DNA from: Weissella cibaria KACC 11862
GTDB lineage: Bacteria > Bacillota > Bacilli > Lactobacillales > Lactobacillaceae
Direction: 5' to 3'
DNA length: 64,000 nucleotides
NCBI RefSeq assembly: GCF_000193635.1
Contig: NZ_AEKT01000044.1
Coordinates: 20,230-84,229, forward strand
The first letter of the stretch is position 1; the number at the start of each line of letters is the position of its first letter. This document shows positions 1 through 8,395 of the stretch, piece by piece. The position numbers were made by a program, and so were the translations under genes. The notes under the pieces are model-generated. The model was not told the origin of the DNA, did not search any database, and was given only the letters and a program-made list of their open reading frames with translations.

Positions 1-694
1 ACATAATCTTCTTCGTCTCATGAATCATTTTGTACTCTTCATGCGTGTAGCCCTCATCTTCAAAGACGTCAATTTGAGGCAACAAGTTAAAGGCCAATGG
101 GTAATGCTTCTTGTCACCCTTGGTTGGCAAAATTTCAGCCGTTTCGGTCTCACCATTCAAGTGTTGTTGCGCCTGGTTCAGCAATTCATTCCAAGCAGAT
201 TGCCCCGCCCCAGACGCAGCTTGGTAGGTTGAGACAACGACTTGCTTCAAACCGAAATTTTGACGGATTGGTTCAAGTGCGACGACCATTTGAATCGTTG
301 AGCAGTTCGGGTTAGCAACGATTCCATTGTGTTGATAAAGGGCCTGTTCATTAACCTCGGGTACCACCAGCGGCACGTTATCGTTCATCCGCCAAAATGA
401 CGTGTTATCCACAGCCACAGCCCCACGCTTAACCGCTTCAGGCAACAAGCGGGCTGACACAGAACCGCCGGCTGATGACAAGACCAAATCAACCCCCTCA
501 AATGATTCGGGTTGCGCTTCTTCGATCACGATATCGGAACCACGGAATTGGCGGGTTTGACCAGCTGAACGAGACGAAGCCAACAACTTCAACGACTTAA
601 CCGGAATCGTTGATTGTTCCAATTGTTGAATCAAGCGGGTACCAACCGCGCCGGTAGCTCCTAAAATTGCAACTGTGTACTCACGTTCTGACAT
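1..694 (-). CDS. asd: Aspartate-semialdehyde dehydrogenase, N-terminal part (runs off the window)
   Basis: Reduces aspartyl phosphate to aspartate semialdehyde, the branch point to lysine and threonine, in the cytoplasm with NADPH. The 231 visible codons show the nucleotide-binding motif GATGAVG at about residue 12 and the active-site Cys in PNCSTIQ near residue 130. The ATG at 694 is preceded by AGGAGAA. It is the last visible gene of the lysine operon, separated from patA by about 100 bases that hold a weak hairpin. The C-terminal part lies outside the window, so completeness cannot be judged. Confidence 0.95.
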   Translation of the reverse strand, partial: MSEREYTVAILGATGAVGTRLIQQLEQSTIPVKSLKLLASSRSAGQTRQFRGSDIVIEEAQPESFEGVDLVLSSAGGSVSARLLPEAVKRGAVAVDNTSFWRMNDNVPLVVPEVNEQALYQHNGIVANPNCSTIQMVVALEPIRQNFGLKQVVVSTYQAASGAGQSAWNELLNQAQQHLNGETETAEILPTKGDKKHYPLAFNLLPQIDVFEDEGYTHEEYKMIHETKKIM

Positions 695-719
695 AATATT
701 TTCTCCTTAAATTTTAATA

Positions 720-776
720 AAAACCCGAAATTTGGGTACATTAAAAGCACAAGCCGAAATTAATCAGTTGTGCCAT
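720..776 (-). promoter_or_regulatory. Possible weak attenuator hairpin before asd
   Basis: On the minus strand GCACAA (769-774 complement) can pair with TTGTGC (748-753 complement) over a 15-base loop and is followed by TTTTAAT. A second short ACCC/GGGT hairpin follows. A weak terminator or processing site between patA and asd is possible, but the stem is only six pairs. Confidence 0.3.
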
Positions 777-796
777 TAATTATTAGTGTTTTCTCA

Positions 797-1978
797 TTAA
801 CCCTTGAGGTCGACGTAATGCTTCAAGCGCACCATCGCCGTCTGCAAATCTTCAGTTGAGGCTGCGTATGATAGACGCACATAACCTTCACCACCAGCAC
901 CAAAAATTGATCCCGGTGCGATCCCAAGCTTAACGGTTTCCGCTAAGTCGTAGACAAACGCCATATCATCAGTGTTCAAGTTTGCTGGAATCTTCGCGAA
1001 AATGTAGAAGGCGCCCCCTGGTTGTGCAGCGGTAAAACCAGCCTCTGCCAGACCAGCCATTACCAAATCACGGCGCTCCTTGTAGATATCACGCATTTCA
1101 ATCGCATCAGCACGCCCATGACGCAACGCTTCATTGGCCGCTGCCATCATGGGACCCGGCACTGTCGTCACCAAGAATTGGTGCATTTTACCAACGTGCG
1201 TCATCAACGCAGCCGGTCCGGCCACATAACCCACACGGTAGCCCGTCATCGCATGTGACTTTGATAATCCGCTCACCAAGATGGTTTGTTCTGGCAACAA
1301 CTTCGCCATTGAAACGTGTTCGCCATCGTAAACTAACTCGGCATAGATTTCATCAGACAAGACCAACAATTGGTGTTCAGCCAAAATGTCAGCAATTGCC
1401 TGTACTTGCGCACCAGTATAAGTGACACCCGTTGGATTTGATGGGTAGTTGAACAACACGGCCTTCACATTTGGATGTTCAGCTAACGTGGCTTGTAGTT
1501 TTTCTGGCGTCAATACAAAATCAGGTGCGGTGTTGATGCCAATCACTTCCAGGCCAATGATATTAGCGATTGCTTCATACATTGGGAAAGTTGGCGTTGG
1601 GATAATAATTTCATCACCCGCATTAAACAGCGCATTCATCGTCGCGAACAACGCTTCCGAAGCACCCACCGTCACTACCACTTCGCCGTTTGGCTCGTAA
1701 CGTGGTGTATCAAACCGTTCAACCAGGTAGTCACTAATTGCTTCACGTAAAGCCAAATGCCCATGTGGCGCAGCGTAGTGTGAGTCGTCTTCATCAATCG
1801 CAGCTTTGGCAGCGTCCTTAATGTGCATTGGTACAGCAAAATCAGGCTCACCAAGTGTCAACTTTAAAATGCCGTCGATGGCAGAAAACTTTTGGTCCAC
1901 TACTCGAATTGGTGATGGTAAAATCTGGGCCAATCGTGTGTTAAAACGATCAGCAAGGGCAGCATTTAATTCTGGCAT
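797..1978 (-). CDS. patA: Class I/II aminotransferase, probably N-acetyl-LL-2,6-diaminopimelate aminotransferase
   Basis: PLP-dependent fold-type I enzyme of 393 residues. The Schiff-base lysine lies in SGLSKSHAMTGYRVGY and the PLP-contacting NYPSNPTG motif is present. Between dapB and asd in a lysine operon that also carries the acetyltransferase and deacetylase, it should convert N-acetyl-2-amino-6-oxopimelate to N-acetyl-LL-DAP with glutamate. The start at 1978 is chosen because GAGGAGAAAA lies a few bases upstream; an in-frame upstream ATG at 2020 lacks this spacing. The family is broad, so the substrate rests on context. Confidence 0.85.
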   Translation of the reverse strand: MPELNAALADRFNTRLAQILPSPIRVVDQKFSAIDGILKLTLGEPDFAVPMHIKDAAKAAIDEDDSHYAAPHGHLALREAISDYLVERFDTPRYEPNGEVVVTVGASEALFATMNALFNAGDEIIIPTPTFPMYEAIANIIGLEVIGINTAPDFVLTPEKLQATLAEHPNVKAVLFNYPSNPTGVTYTGAQVQAIADILAEHQLLVLSDEIYAELVYDGEHVSMAKLLPEQTILVSGLSKSHAMTGYRVGYVAGPAALMTHVGKMHQFLVTTVPGPMMAAANEALRHGRADAIEMRDIYKERRDLVMAGLAEAGFTAAQPGGAFYIFAKIPANLNTDDMAFVYDLAETVKLGIAPGSIFGAGGEGYVRLSYAASTEDLQTAMVRLKHYVDLKG

Positions 1979-2037
1979 GTTTTTCTCCTCTGGCTCACTG
2001 GCCATCTTATTAAGTCTCACCGGACTTAGTCGCGGCT

Positions 2038-2778
2038 TTACAATAGTTGATCTAGGCCGACCGCCAGGCCATCCACCTGCGTGACGTTACGAATTGCTAA
2101 GGCAACGCCCCCCATGAACGATTCACGCGTGAATGATGTTTGCTTGAGTCGTAATGTTTCCCCGGGTGCCCCGAAGATAACTTCTTCCTCGGCCACATAG
2201 CCAGGTAAACGCATCGCATGAACCGGCACCTGGTCGATTGCTTCCCCACGAGCAGCATCTGCTCGATACTGGGTCACTGGTTTAGCCTTACGAGCCGCCG
2301 CAATGCGACTTGCGGTCGCCCGGGCCGTCCCAGACGGTGAATCCACCTTATTGGGGTTATGAATTTCTAGCACTTCCGCATCCGGGAAATATTGCGCTGC
2401 TTTTTCAGCAAATTGCATCAACAACACCGCTGATAACGAAAAATTAGGTACGATAATCGCATGGCGCGCATACTTTTCAGCTAGATGGCGAAGTTGTGAA
2501 ACTTGATCGGCTGCCAAGCCACTTGTCCCAACCACTAAATCAAAGCCGTGTGACAACGCATAAGTGGCATTGTCGAAGGCTGATTCGGGTAACGTCACAT
2601 CTACCCAAACATCTGCTATGACATCAATTTCGTCTAATTCTGTAAAAACCGGTACTGTCGCCTCGTGCGGGGTCCGACCTAGAATACCAACCAACGTCAA
2701 ATCAGCCTGTTCGGCCAACATATTTTGGATGGCTACTCCCATTTTACCAAATCCGCCCGCTAGAAATACGGTTGTCAT
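2038..2778 (-). CDS. dapB: 4-hydroxy-tetrahydrodipicolinate reductase
   Basis: Reduces the DapA product to tetrahydrodipicolinate with NAD(P)H. The N-terminal Rossmann motif GGFGKMG and the substrate motif ending KVDSPSGTA are visible in 246 residues, the usual length. The start at 2778 (MTTVFLAGG) follows AGAGGAA; an upstream in-frame extension would overlap dapA and is rejected. In the motif that usually reads HH before the catalytic Lys, the sequence here is HNPNK, so the second His is Asn. It lies 19 bases after dapA in the operon. Confidence 0.93.
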   Translation of the reverse strand: MTTVFLAGGFGKMGVAIQNMLAEQADLTLVGILGRTPHEATVPVFTELDEIDVIADVWVDVTLPESAFDNATYALSHGFDLVVGTSGLAADQVSQLRHLAEKYARHAIIVPNFSLSAVLLMQFAEKAAQYFPDAEVLEIHNPNKVDSPSGTARATASRIAAARKAKPVTQYRADAARGEAIDQVPVHAMRLPGYVAEEEVIFGAPGETLRLKQTSFTRESFMGGVALAIRNVTQVDGLAVGLDQLL

Positions 2779-2797
2779 AAAAATTCCTCTCTCATCT

Positions 2798-3664
2798 TTA
2801 CGCAAGATGTGCAATGACATCTGCCGTTTCATGTTCATCCAAAGGCAAAATTGGCAAGCGCGTTCGGTTTTGCACCTCGCCCTTTTCCGCCAAAACCGCC
2901 TTAACTGGTGCTGGCGAAGGGTAACTAAATAGCGTATTCATCCGTGGTGTTAACCACCGTTGCAACTGACCCGCCTTACCTAGATCACCATCATGGAACG
3001 CCAAGAACAAGTCGCGCATTTCAGGACTATACAGGTGTGCCGCCACTGAAATTGTGCCAGTCGCCCCAATCGCCTTTGCCGCTAACGTCTGAGCATCCTC
3101 ACCGGTATAGACAGCAAAATCTGCTGGTGTATGGTCAACCAAGTACGCCAAATCATCAATGCTTGTGACTTGCTTGACGGCATTGATATTTGGATGCTGC
3201 GCTAATGTCACCACACTGTCATTTGTTAGACCAACCGCTGAACGACCTGGAATGTTATACAGCATGACTGGTACAGCCGACGCATCCGCAATCGCCGTAA
3301 AGTGGGCTAACATCCCCTTCTGACTTGGTTTATTGTAGTATGGCGTCACGGCCAAAATGGCATCTACCCCAGGTATCGCACTAACTTCGGCAGCCAATGC
3401 GACTGATTGGGCTGTGTTATTATCACCGACGTTCGCAATCACTGGCCCGCGGGTCCCCACCTTTGCAGCAAAGTAAGCATATAAAGCTAGTTTTTCTTCA
3501 TGCGTCAAGGTTGGTGACTCACCAGTGGTACCGCCAATGACAAATCCTTGGGTACCTTCGGCTAACAATCGTTCGGTCAACGAATCCAACGCTGGATAAT
3601 CAATCGTATCTTCTGCTGTAAAAGGCGTAATAATCGCCGTAATCAGCTCAACTTCATCATACAT
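2798..3664 (-). CDS. dapA: 4-hydroxy-tetrahydrodipicolinate synthase
   Basis: Condenses aspartate semialdehyde with pyruvate, the first step committed to lysine. The 288-residue TIM-barrel protein has the motif GGTTGESPTLTHEEK near residue 43, the YNIPGRS segment and the Schiff-base Lys in NAVK. An AAGAGG ribosome site precedes the ATG. It lies between the deacetylase gene and dapB and is read from the lysine-riboswitch-controlled transcript. Confidence 0.96.
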   Translation of the reverse strand: MYDEVELITAIITPFTAEDTIDYPALDSLTERLLAEGTQGFVIGGTTGESPTLTHEEKLALYAYFAAKVGTRGPVIANVGDNNTAQSVALAAEVSAIPGVDAILAVTPYYNKPSQKGMLAHFTAIADASAVPVMLYNIPGRSAVGLTNDSVVTLAQHPNINAVKQVTSIDDLAYLVDHTPADFAVYTGEDAQTLAAKAIGATGTISVAAHLYSPEMRDLFLAFHDGDLGKAGQLQRWLTPRMNTLFSYPSPAPVKAVLAEKGEVQNRTRLPILPLDEHETADVIAHLA

Positions 3665-3686
3665 ATCAGTTGCCTCTTCTTATTAT

Positions 3687-4832
3687 TTATTGCATCATTC
3701 GCCAATTTAAGTAACCAACCATTGCGTCAACACCTGGTTGCAAGGCGGCCTCATCAGGCGACAATCCGGCATTATGAAGCGCATGGGTTGGATCACCAAC
3801 CCCTAACCAAAACATCGTACCTGGGAATTTTTGTAGTAAGAAGCCAAAATCTTCACCAGTCATCGCCGGCGCAATTTCTGAAAAATCAACATCCGTTGCC
3901 TGGGTCATATAAGTCATGAATAGCGCTGTTGTCGTGTCGTCATTTTCAACCGGCATGTAGCCCCCTTGAATTAACTGCAAATCAGCCGTCACACCGGTTG
4001 CCAGTGCCACCCCCGCCACAATATCGCGCACACGTTGTTGCATCATTTCGATATCCTGCTGGTGGAAGGCCCGAATCGTTCCATCTAAATGGGCGGTTTC
4101 GGCAATCACATTACCGACTATCCCGGCGTGAAAAGTGCCTAATGTCACCACACCACCGTGAACTGGATCGACATTGCGTGACACAATCGTTTGCACTTGA
4201 TTGACAAACATCGCACCCGCGACCACTGCATCGACGGCTTCATGTGGGTAAGCAGCGTGACCGCCTTTACCTGTAAAGGTTACATGAATCTCAGTCGTCC
4301 CCGCAAACAATGTCCCTTGACGCGTCGCAATTTGCCCAGTTGGCAAACCGGGATGATCATGTAAGCCATAAAACTCATCCGGGCGCCATTCATCAGTAAA
4401 CACACCCAAATCGTACGCCCGTTTACCACCATAATCAGCTTCTTCAGCTGGTTGGAAAAAGAAAATCAGATTATCTTTCGGCTGATGCTGGGTAAAGTAC
4501 GCTAAAATACCTAACCCCACTGTCATATGCATATCATGACCGCACGCATGCATCAGACCCGCATGTTCTGATGCAAATGGTAACCCCGTGGCCTCAGTAA
4601 TTGGCAACGCATCAATGTCCGCCCGATACCCAATTGTTCGTTGTGGATCGGTTCCAGCGACGCGAACAAGCAACGCCGTTGGTAGTTCAGGTATTTCACG
4701 TATTGTGACCCATGGTTGCTGCCATTGCATGACCAACTGTTTCAAATACTGGTGTGTCTGCGTTTCGTGTAACGCCAACTCTGGGATGCGGTGCAAGTCA
4801 CGCCGGACTTGTTTTAAATCAATCGGCGTCAT
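3687..4832 (-). CDS. dapL: N-acetyldiaminopimelate deacetylase (M20D family)
   Basis: Removes the acetyl group from N-acetyl-LL-DAP. This 381-residue metallohydrolase has the metal-site motifs HACGHDMH and QPAEEADYGG and a C-terminal TGEDFG motif, all typical of M20D amidohydrolases. Its start is preceded by GAGGTG and lies 12 bases after the end of dapD, in the same operon. M20D enzymes also include hippurate and IAA-amino-acid hydrolases, so the specific name rests on the operon. Gene symbols for this enzyme vary between databases (ykuR is the Bacillus name). Confidence 0.88.
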   Translation of the reverse strand: MTPIDLKQVRRDLHRIPELALHETQTHQYLKQLVMQWQQPWVTIREIPELPTALLVRVAGTDPQRTIGYRADIDALPITEATGLPFASEHAGLMHACGHDMHMTVGLGILAYFTQHQPKDNLIFFFQPAEEADYGGKRAYDLGVFTDEWRPDEFYGLHDHPGLPTGQIATRQGTLFAGTTEIHVTFTGKGGHAAYPHEAVDAVVAGAMFVNQVQTIVSRNVDPVHGGVVTLGTFHAGIVGNVIAETAHLDGTIRAFHQQDIEMMQQRVRDIVAGVALATGVTADLQLIQGGYMPVENDDTTTALFMTYMTQATDVDFSEIAPAMTGEDFGFLLQKFPGTMFWLGVGDPTHALHNAGLSPDEAALQPGVDAMVGYLNWRMMQ

Positions 4833-4844
4833 GTCAGCACCTCG

Positions 4845-5558
4845 TTAATCCAGGTTCCGCAAGGCGTCGACCAAGGCCGTCTTGCCTTCCGTTTGCGCAT
4901 CAATGTCCTTAATGACACGTGCTGGCACACCAGCTACAACTGTATGGGCTGGCACATCCTTAGTGACAATCGCGCCGGCCGCAACAACAGCCCCGTCACC
5001 AACTTGCACACCTTCGATCACTACCGCATTCGCACCGACGAGAACGTTATCACCAATCGTCACCGGCGTTGCTGAGGCTGGCTCAACTACCCCGGCCAAG
5101 ACAGCACCCGCGCCGATGTGACTATGCGCGCCGACAATTGCGCGTCCGCCTAGCACAGCACCCATATCAATCATGGTTCCTGGGCCAATTTCGGCCCCAA
5201 TATTAATAATGGCCCCCATCATAATGACCGCATTATCGCCAATTTCCACCTGTTCGCGAATCACCGCGCCCGGTTCGATTCGGGCCTTCACACCATCATA
5301 GTTCAACAATGGCACCCCTGAATTGCGGGCTAATAACTCAACGTGTTGCGCCGTGATTTTATCAGCATTTGCGGTTAAAACCGGTGCAATCAGCGCATAG
5401 TCGCCAATCACTGTGCCCGTACGCGTTTCAATAAATGCTTGTACGTCCGTGGGCCAGGTAATATCAGTCAGTTCGCCGGCCAATGTCACCCGTGCCGGTG
5501 TTTGCTTTGGCGCATTTGCAATGAAATTAATAATCGTTTGTGCATCTAATTCTGCCAT
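4845..5558 (-). CDS. dapD: 2,3,4,5-tetrahydropyridine-2,6-dicarboxylate N-acetyltransferase
   Basis: Acetylates tetrahydrodipicolinate, opening the acetylated branch of DAP synthesis. The protein has 237 residues. An N-terminal DapH-type domain of about 85 residues is followed by a left-handed beta-helix of hexapeptide repeats ([34 protein letters not shown]). Length and architecture fit DapH/DapD of Firmicutes. It sits between lysA and the deacetylase that acts two steps later. Confidence 0.93.
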   Translation of the reverse strand: MAELDAQTIINFIANAPKQTPARVTLAGELTDITWPTDVQAFIETRTGTVIGDYALIAPVLTANADKITAQHVELLARNSGVPLLNYDGVKARIEPGAVIREQVEIGDNAVIMMGAIINIGAEIGPGTMIDMGAVLGGRAIVGAHSHIGAGAVLAGVVEPASATPVTIGDNVLVGANAVVIEGVQVGDGAVVAAGAIVTKDVPAHTVVAGVPARVIKDIDAQTEGKTALVDALRNLD

Positions 5559-5573
5559 TTTTTACATTTCCTT

Positions 5574-6860
5574 CTATAAATAGTGTCGGTCCAAGCGAAC
5601 CAAATCTGCCAATGTTTCTCGTTCCACTACGACCTTAGCTTGATCGTTTTCAACAAAGACCACGGCTGGACGCCCATTTCGGTTGTAATTTGACGCCATC
5701 GAGTAGCCATACGCTCCGGTTGCCAATACTGCTAAGACATCCCCTGGCTTTGTCTTTGGTAAGGCTTGCTCCCAAACCAACACGTCCCCCGACTCGCAAT
5801 ACTTACCCGCCACACGGACAACCTCATCAGAAGGCGCATCTGGCTGAGCAGCTAAGACCGCTTCATACTTCGCCTGGTACAGCGCTGGTCGAATGTTATC
5901 CCCCATGCCACCGTCGACAGCGAGATATGACCGAATGCCTGGGACATCTTTACGCGAGCCAATCGTGTAGAGACTATACCCTGCTGGTCCGACAATTGAT
6001 CGACCCGGTTCGATCCAAACGGCTGGCATCTGCATGCCATATGCCGCCGCCTTTTCAGCAATCGTATCGATAATTGCTTCAACGAACGTTGCGGCTGGTA
6101 ATGGTTCATCATCTGCGGTGTACCGAATGCCAAAGCCACCGCCGGCATTAATCACTTGCGGCTCGAAATCCCATTCGTGCACCAAATCCACCAACTTTGC
6201 AGCGGCCATCTGGAAACCCGTCACATCAAAAATTTGGGAACCGATATGTGCATGAACCCCCAAAACATTCAAATTAGGATCTGCCAAGGCTTGTTGCAAC
6301 GCAGCTTCAGCTTGGCCACTATTAACATCGAAACCAAACTTACTATCAGTTTGACCGGTTGAAATGTAATCATGGGTGTGAGCTTCAACCCCTGGGGTAA
6401 TCCGCAAGAGAATATCTTGCGTTTGCTGACGTTCTGCCAACAATTCATGCAATACCTGTAATTCATAGAAGTTATCAACAATAATCGTGCCTAAGCCATT
6501 CTCAATCGCCATCGTTAACTCTTCAACCGACTTGTTGTTACCATTAAACGACACATCCGCCATCGGAAACTTTGCCCGCAAAGCCGTATAAATTTCGCCA
6601 CCGGATACGACGTCAATATGCATCCCCTCTTGGGCAGCAACTTCATACATCGCGATCGTTGCAAATGCCTTCGATGCATATGACACCGCATAATTCAGGT
6701 GACGCTCTTCAAATACGCGCTTGAAATCACGCATCTGTTGGCGCATAGCCCCCACATCATACGCGTATAGTGGTGTGCCAAAGCGTTGTGCTAATTCATT
6801 GGCATCAACACCGCCAATACTCAAATGACCTGCTGCATTTGTTTGATAAGGTGTTTGCAT
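5574..6860 (-). CDS. lysA: Diaminopimelate decarboxylase
   Basis: Decarboxylates meso-DAP to L-lysine, the last step. The 428-residue protein of the fold-type III PLP family shows the PLP lysine in SYASKAF, GVHAHIGSQI, the glycine-rich GGGFGI, an EPGRS motif and the second-subunit Cys in KYCESGDV. It starts 13 bases after alr and is followed by dapD after 15 bases. In this genus lysine enters the peptidoglycan stem, so the operon serves both protein and wall synthesis. Confidence 0.96.
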   Translation of the reverse strand: MQTPYQTNAAGHLSIGGVDANELAQRFGTPLYAYDVGAMRQQMRDFKRVFEERHLNYAVSYASKAFATIAMYEVAAQEGMHIDVVSGGEIYTALRAKFPMADVSFNGNNKSVEELTMAIENGLGTIIVDNFYELQVLHELLAERQQTQDILLRITPGVEAHTHDYISTGQTDSKFGFDVNSGQAEAALQQALADPNLNVLGVHAHIGSQIFDVTGFQMAAAKLVDLVHEWDFEPQVINAGGGFGIRYTADDEPLPAATFVEAIIDTIAEKAAAYGMQMPAVWIEPGRSIVGPAGYSLYTIGSRKDVPGIRSYLAVDGGMGDNIRPALYQAKYEAVLAAQPDAPSDEVVRVAGKYCESGDVLVWEQALPKTKPGDVLAVLATGAYGYSMASNYNRNGRPAVVFVENDQAKVVVERETLADLVRLDRHYL

Positions 6861-6873
6861 ATTCTCTTCCCCG

Positions 6874-7989
6874 TTAATCTGTAATTTGTCGATAAATGCG
6901 TTCTTGTAAATTCGTTGAAATTTCCCATGGTGCTAGGTCCGTATACTGACCGACATCCTCCAAGGTATTCTCTTGTTCACCTTGCCGACCAATAATCGTG
7001 ACGGTGGTGCCAATTGGTAGTTCATATGGTAATGAAATCATCATTTGATCCATCGCTAACTTCCCCACAATCGGGCGTTTCACACCGTCGACGATTACCT
7101 CAAACCCTTGTAACTTACGAGGTAAGCCATCGCCATACCCCAACGGTACCGTGCCAATCCATTCGCCTTCATGGGCGTAATAAGTATGACCATAGCTGAC
7201 ACCCTCACCTTCATGGCATTTTTTAACAAACACCAATTCCGTTTCCAGTGTGAGGACCGGCTCTAAATAATCATCTGAGCGCAATTCACCGCGTGACGGT
7301 TCCACACCGTAAACCACAGTACCCGCCCGAATCACATCCGTTGGCATTTCATCCGCGTGATACATCGCGGCCCCCGAGTTTGCTAAATGCACTAAAGGTG
7401 GCATTTCAATACCATCCGTTAGTGCATGCCACCGATTTAATTGTTGGTGGAAATAATCAACTTCCGGTGCATCGGCCTCAGCAAAGTGGGTCATGATGCT
7501 AGCATAGGTGAAGGCCTCGCGATGTTCATCCATAAAAGCAATCGCAGCTTCTAATTCAGTTCGCTCACGAAATCCAATGCGTCCCATACCAGTATCAACA
7601 GCTAAGTTAACTTGCAAACGTTGGCCATTAACTGGCAGATATTGTAGTGCCGCTTCCAACCACGCCAGTGATCCAACCGTTGCAATCAAATTATTTTCTG
7701 CAATTAAACGCGCGTATTGCGGTAACGTAATCCCTAAAATTAACGTTGGTTCCGTCAACCCTGCTTGACGTAACGCTAAACCTTCATCTAACAAAGCCAC
7801 CGCTAAGCCATCAATGCCACCCGCAACTGCCGCTTGGCTCATCGGAATCAGGCCGAAACCATAAGCGTTGGCCTTGACTGCTAAGAACATAAATGAGGCT
7901 TGCGATGCCTGACGCACTTCTTGAATATTGTGCGTCACCGCTGCTTGTGAAATATTTAACCGGGTTGGTCGGGTAACTGCTACTACCAT
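6874..7989 (-). CDS. alr: Alanine racemase
   Basis: PLP enzyme (371 residues) converting L-Ala to D-Ala for peptidoglycan. The PLP lysine lies in AVKANAYGFG and the catalytic Tyr in VSYGHTYYA; MDQ of the C-terminal domain is present. The start at 7989 is chosen because GAGGA lies eight bases upstream; in-frame codons further upstream run into the riboswitch terminator. It is the first gene of the lysine operon, directly behind the riboswitch. No dapF is visible, so a wider racemase role is conceivable but unproven. Confidence 0.9.
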   Translation of the reverse strand: MVVAVTRPTRLNISQAAVTHNIQEVRQASQASFMFLAVKANAYGFGLIPMSQAAVAGGIDGLAVALLDEGLALRQAGLTEPTLILGITLPQYARLIAENNLIATVGSLAWLEAALQYLPVNGQRLQVNLAVDTGMGRIGFRERTELEAAIAFMDEHREAFTYASIMTHFAEADAPEVDYFHQQLNRWHALTDGIEMPPLVHLANSGAAMYHADEMPTDVIRAGTVVYGVEPSRGELRSDDYLEPVLTLETELVFVKKCHEGEGVSYGHTYYAHEGEWIGTVPLGYGDGLPRKLQGFEVIVDGVKRPIVGKLAMDQMMISLPYELPIGTTVTIIGRQGEQENTLEDVGQYTDLAPWEISTNLQERIYRQITD

Positions 7990-8041
7990 AACTTGTGTCC
8001 TCATTTTCATTAGTGTCACGCTAATTGTGAGGCTTTTCCGC

Positions 8042-8090
8042 AAAAAAGACGCTCAATTAACGGCACCATCGCACCGTCAATTGAGCGTCT
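8042..8090 (-). terminator. Riboswitch-controlled terminator ahead of alr
   Basis: On the minus strand an almost unbroken 20-pair stem (arms 8079-8090 and 8047-8058, continued inward with two or three G-T pairs) closes a four-base loop and is followed by TTTTTT. It lies just downstream of the lysine aptamer and upstream of alr, so it is the expected expression platform. Confidence 0.92.
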
Positions 8091-8116
8091 CATTAAAAAA
8101 CATTCATTGACTGTGA

Positions 8117-8277
8117 CGATAGCTCCCCGCTGTTTTCACAGCGACAGTCCGATGGCTCTTAACCAAAGGCCCAACGACTCAGTTGCGCTGAATCGTTTCG
8201 GCAATGTCCCCTTTCGCTTTGCGTCGTCGCCCGTGCCGGCTCAACAAAGTTACTCATGTCGATTGCAACCTCTATCA
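8117..8277 (-). promoter_or_regulatory. Lysine riboswitch (L box) aptamer
   Basis: The minus-strand RNA begins GATAGAGGTTGC and ends GGGAGCTATC; GATAG and CTATC form P1. Between them lie the conserved AAAGCGAAAGG and ACATTGCCGAA blocks and a CTGTCGCTG/CAGCG arm. These are the sequence hallmarks of the lysine riboswitch. With lysine bound, the downstream terminator at 8042-8090 would form and silence the alr-to-asd operon. Confidence 0.95.
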
Positions 8278-8294
8278 ATCATTAACGTAACATT

Positions 8295-8323
8295 AGAATA
8301 CCCTTAAAAAATATAACTGTCAA
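8295..8323 (-). promoter_or_regulatory. Promoter of the lysine operon
   Basis: The minus strand reads TTGACA (8318-8323), a 17-base spacer, then TATTCT (8295-8300). A transcript would start near 8288, a few bases before the aptamer. The -35 lies next to the -35 of the opposite lysC promoter. Confidence 0.85.
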
Positions 8324-8326
8324 CAC

Positions 8327-8355
8327 TTGACATCTGCCATTTTTTAATTTTGAAT
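8327..8355 (+). promoter_or_regulatory. Probable lysC promoter
   Basis: TTGACA at 8327-8332 is followed after 17 bases by TTGAAT (8350-8355), a weak -10. The leader to lysC is only about 35 bases, too short for its own riboswitch, so lysC escapes the lysine riboswitch. Confidence 0.5.
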
Positions 8356-8395
8356 TATCATCAACAAATGAATGAATACACAAGAGGAAATTAGT

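Noticed and set aside
20-315. Plus-strand open frames opposite asd
   Set aside because: They are antisense shadows of asd, lack ribosome sites and show no protein-like composition.
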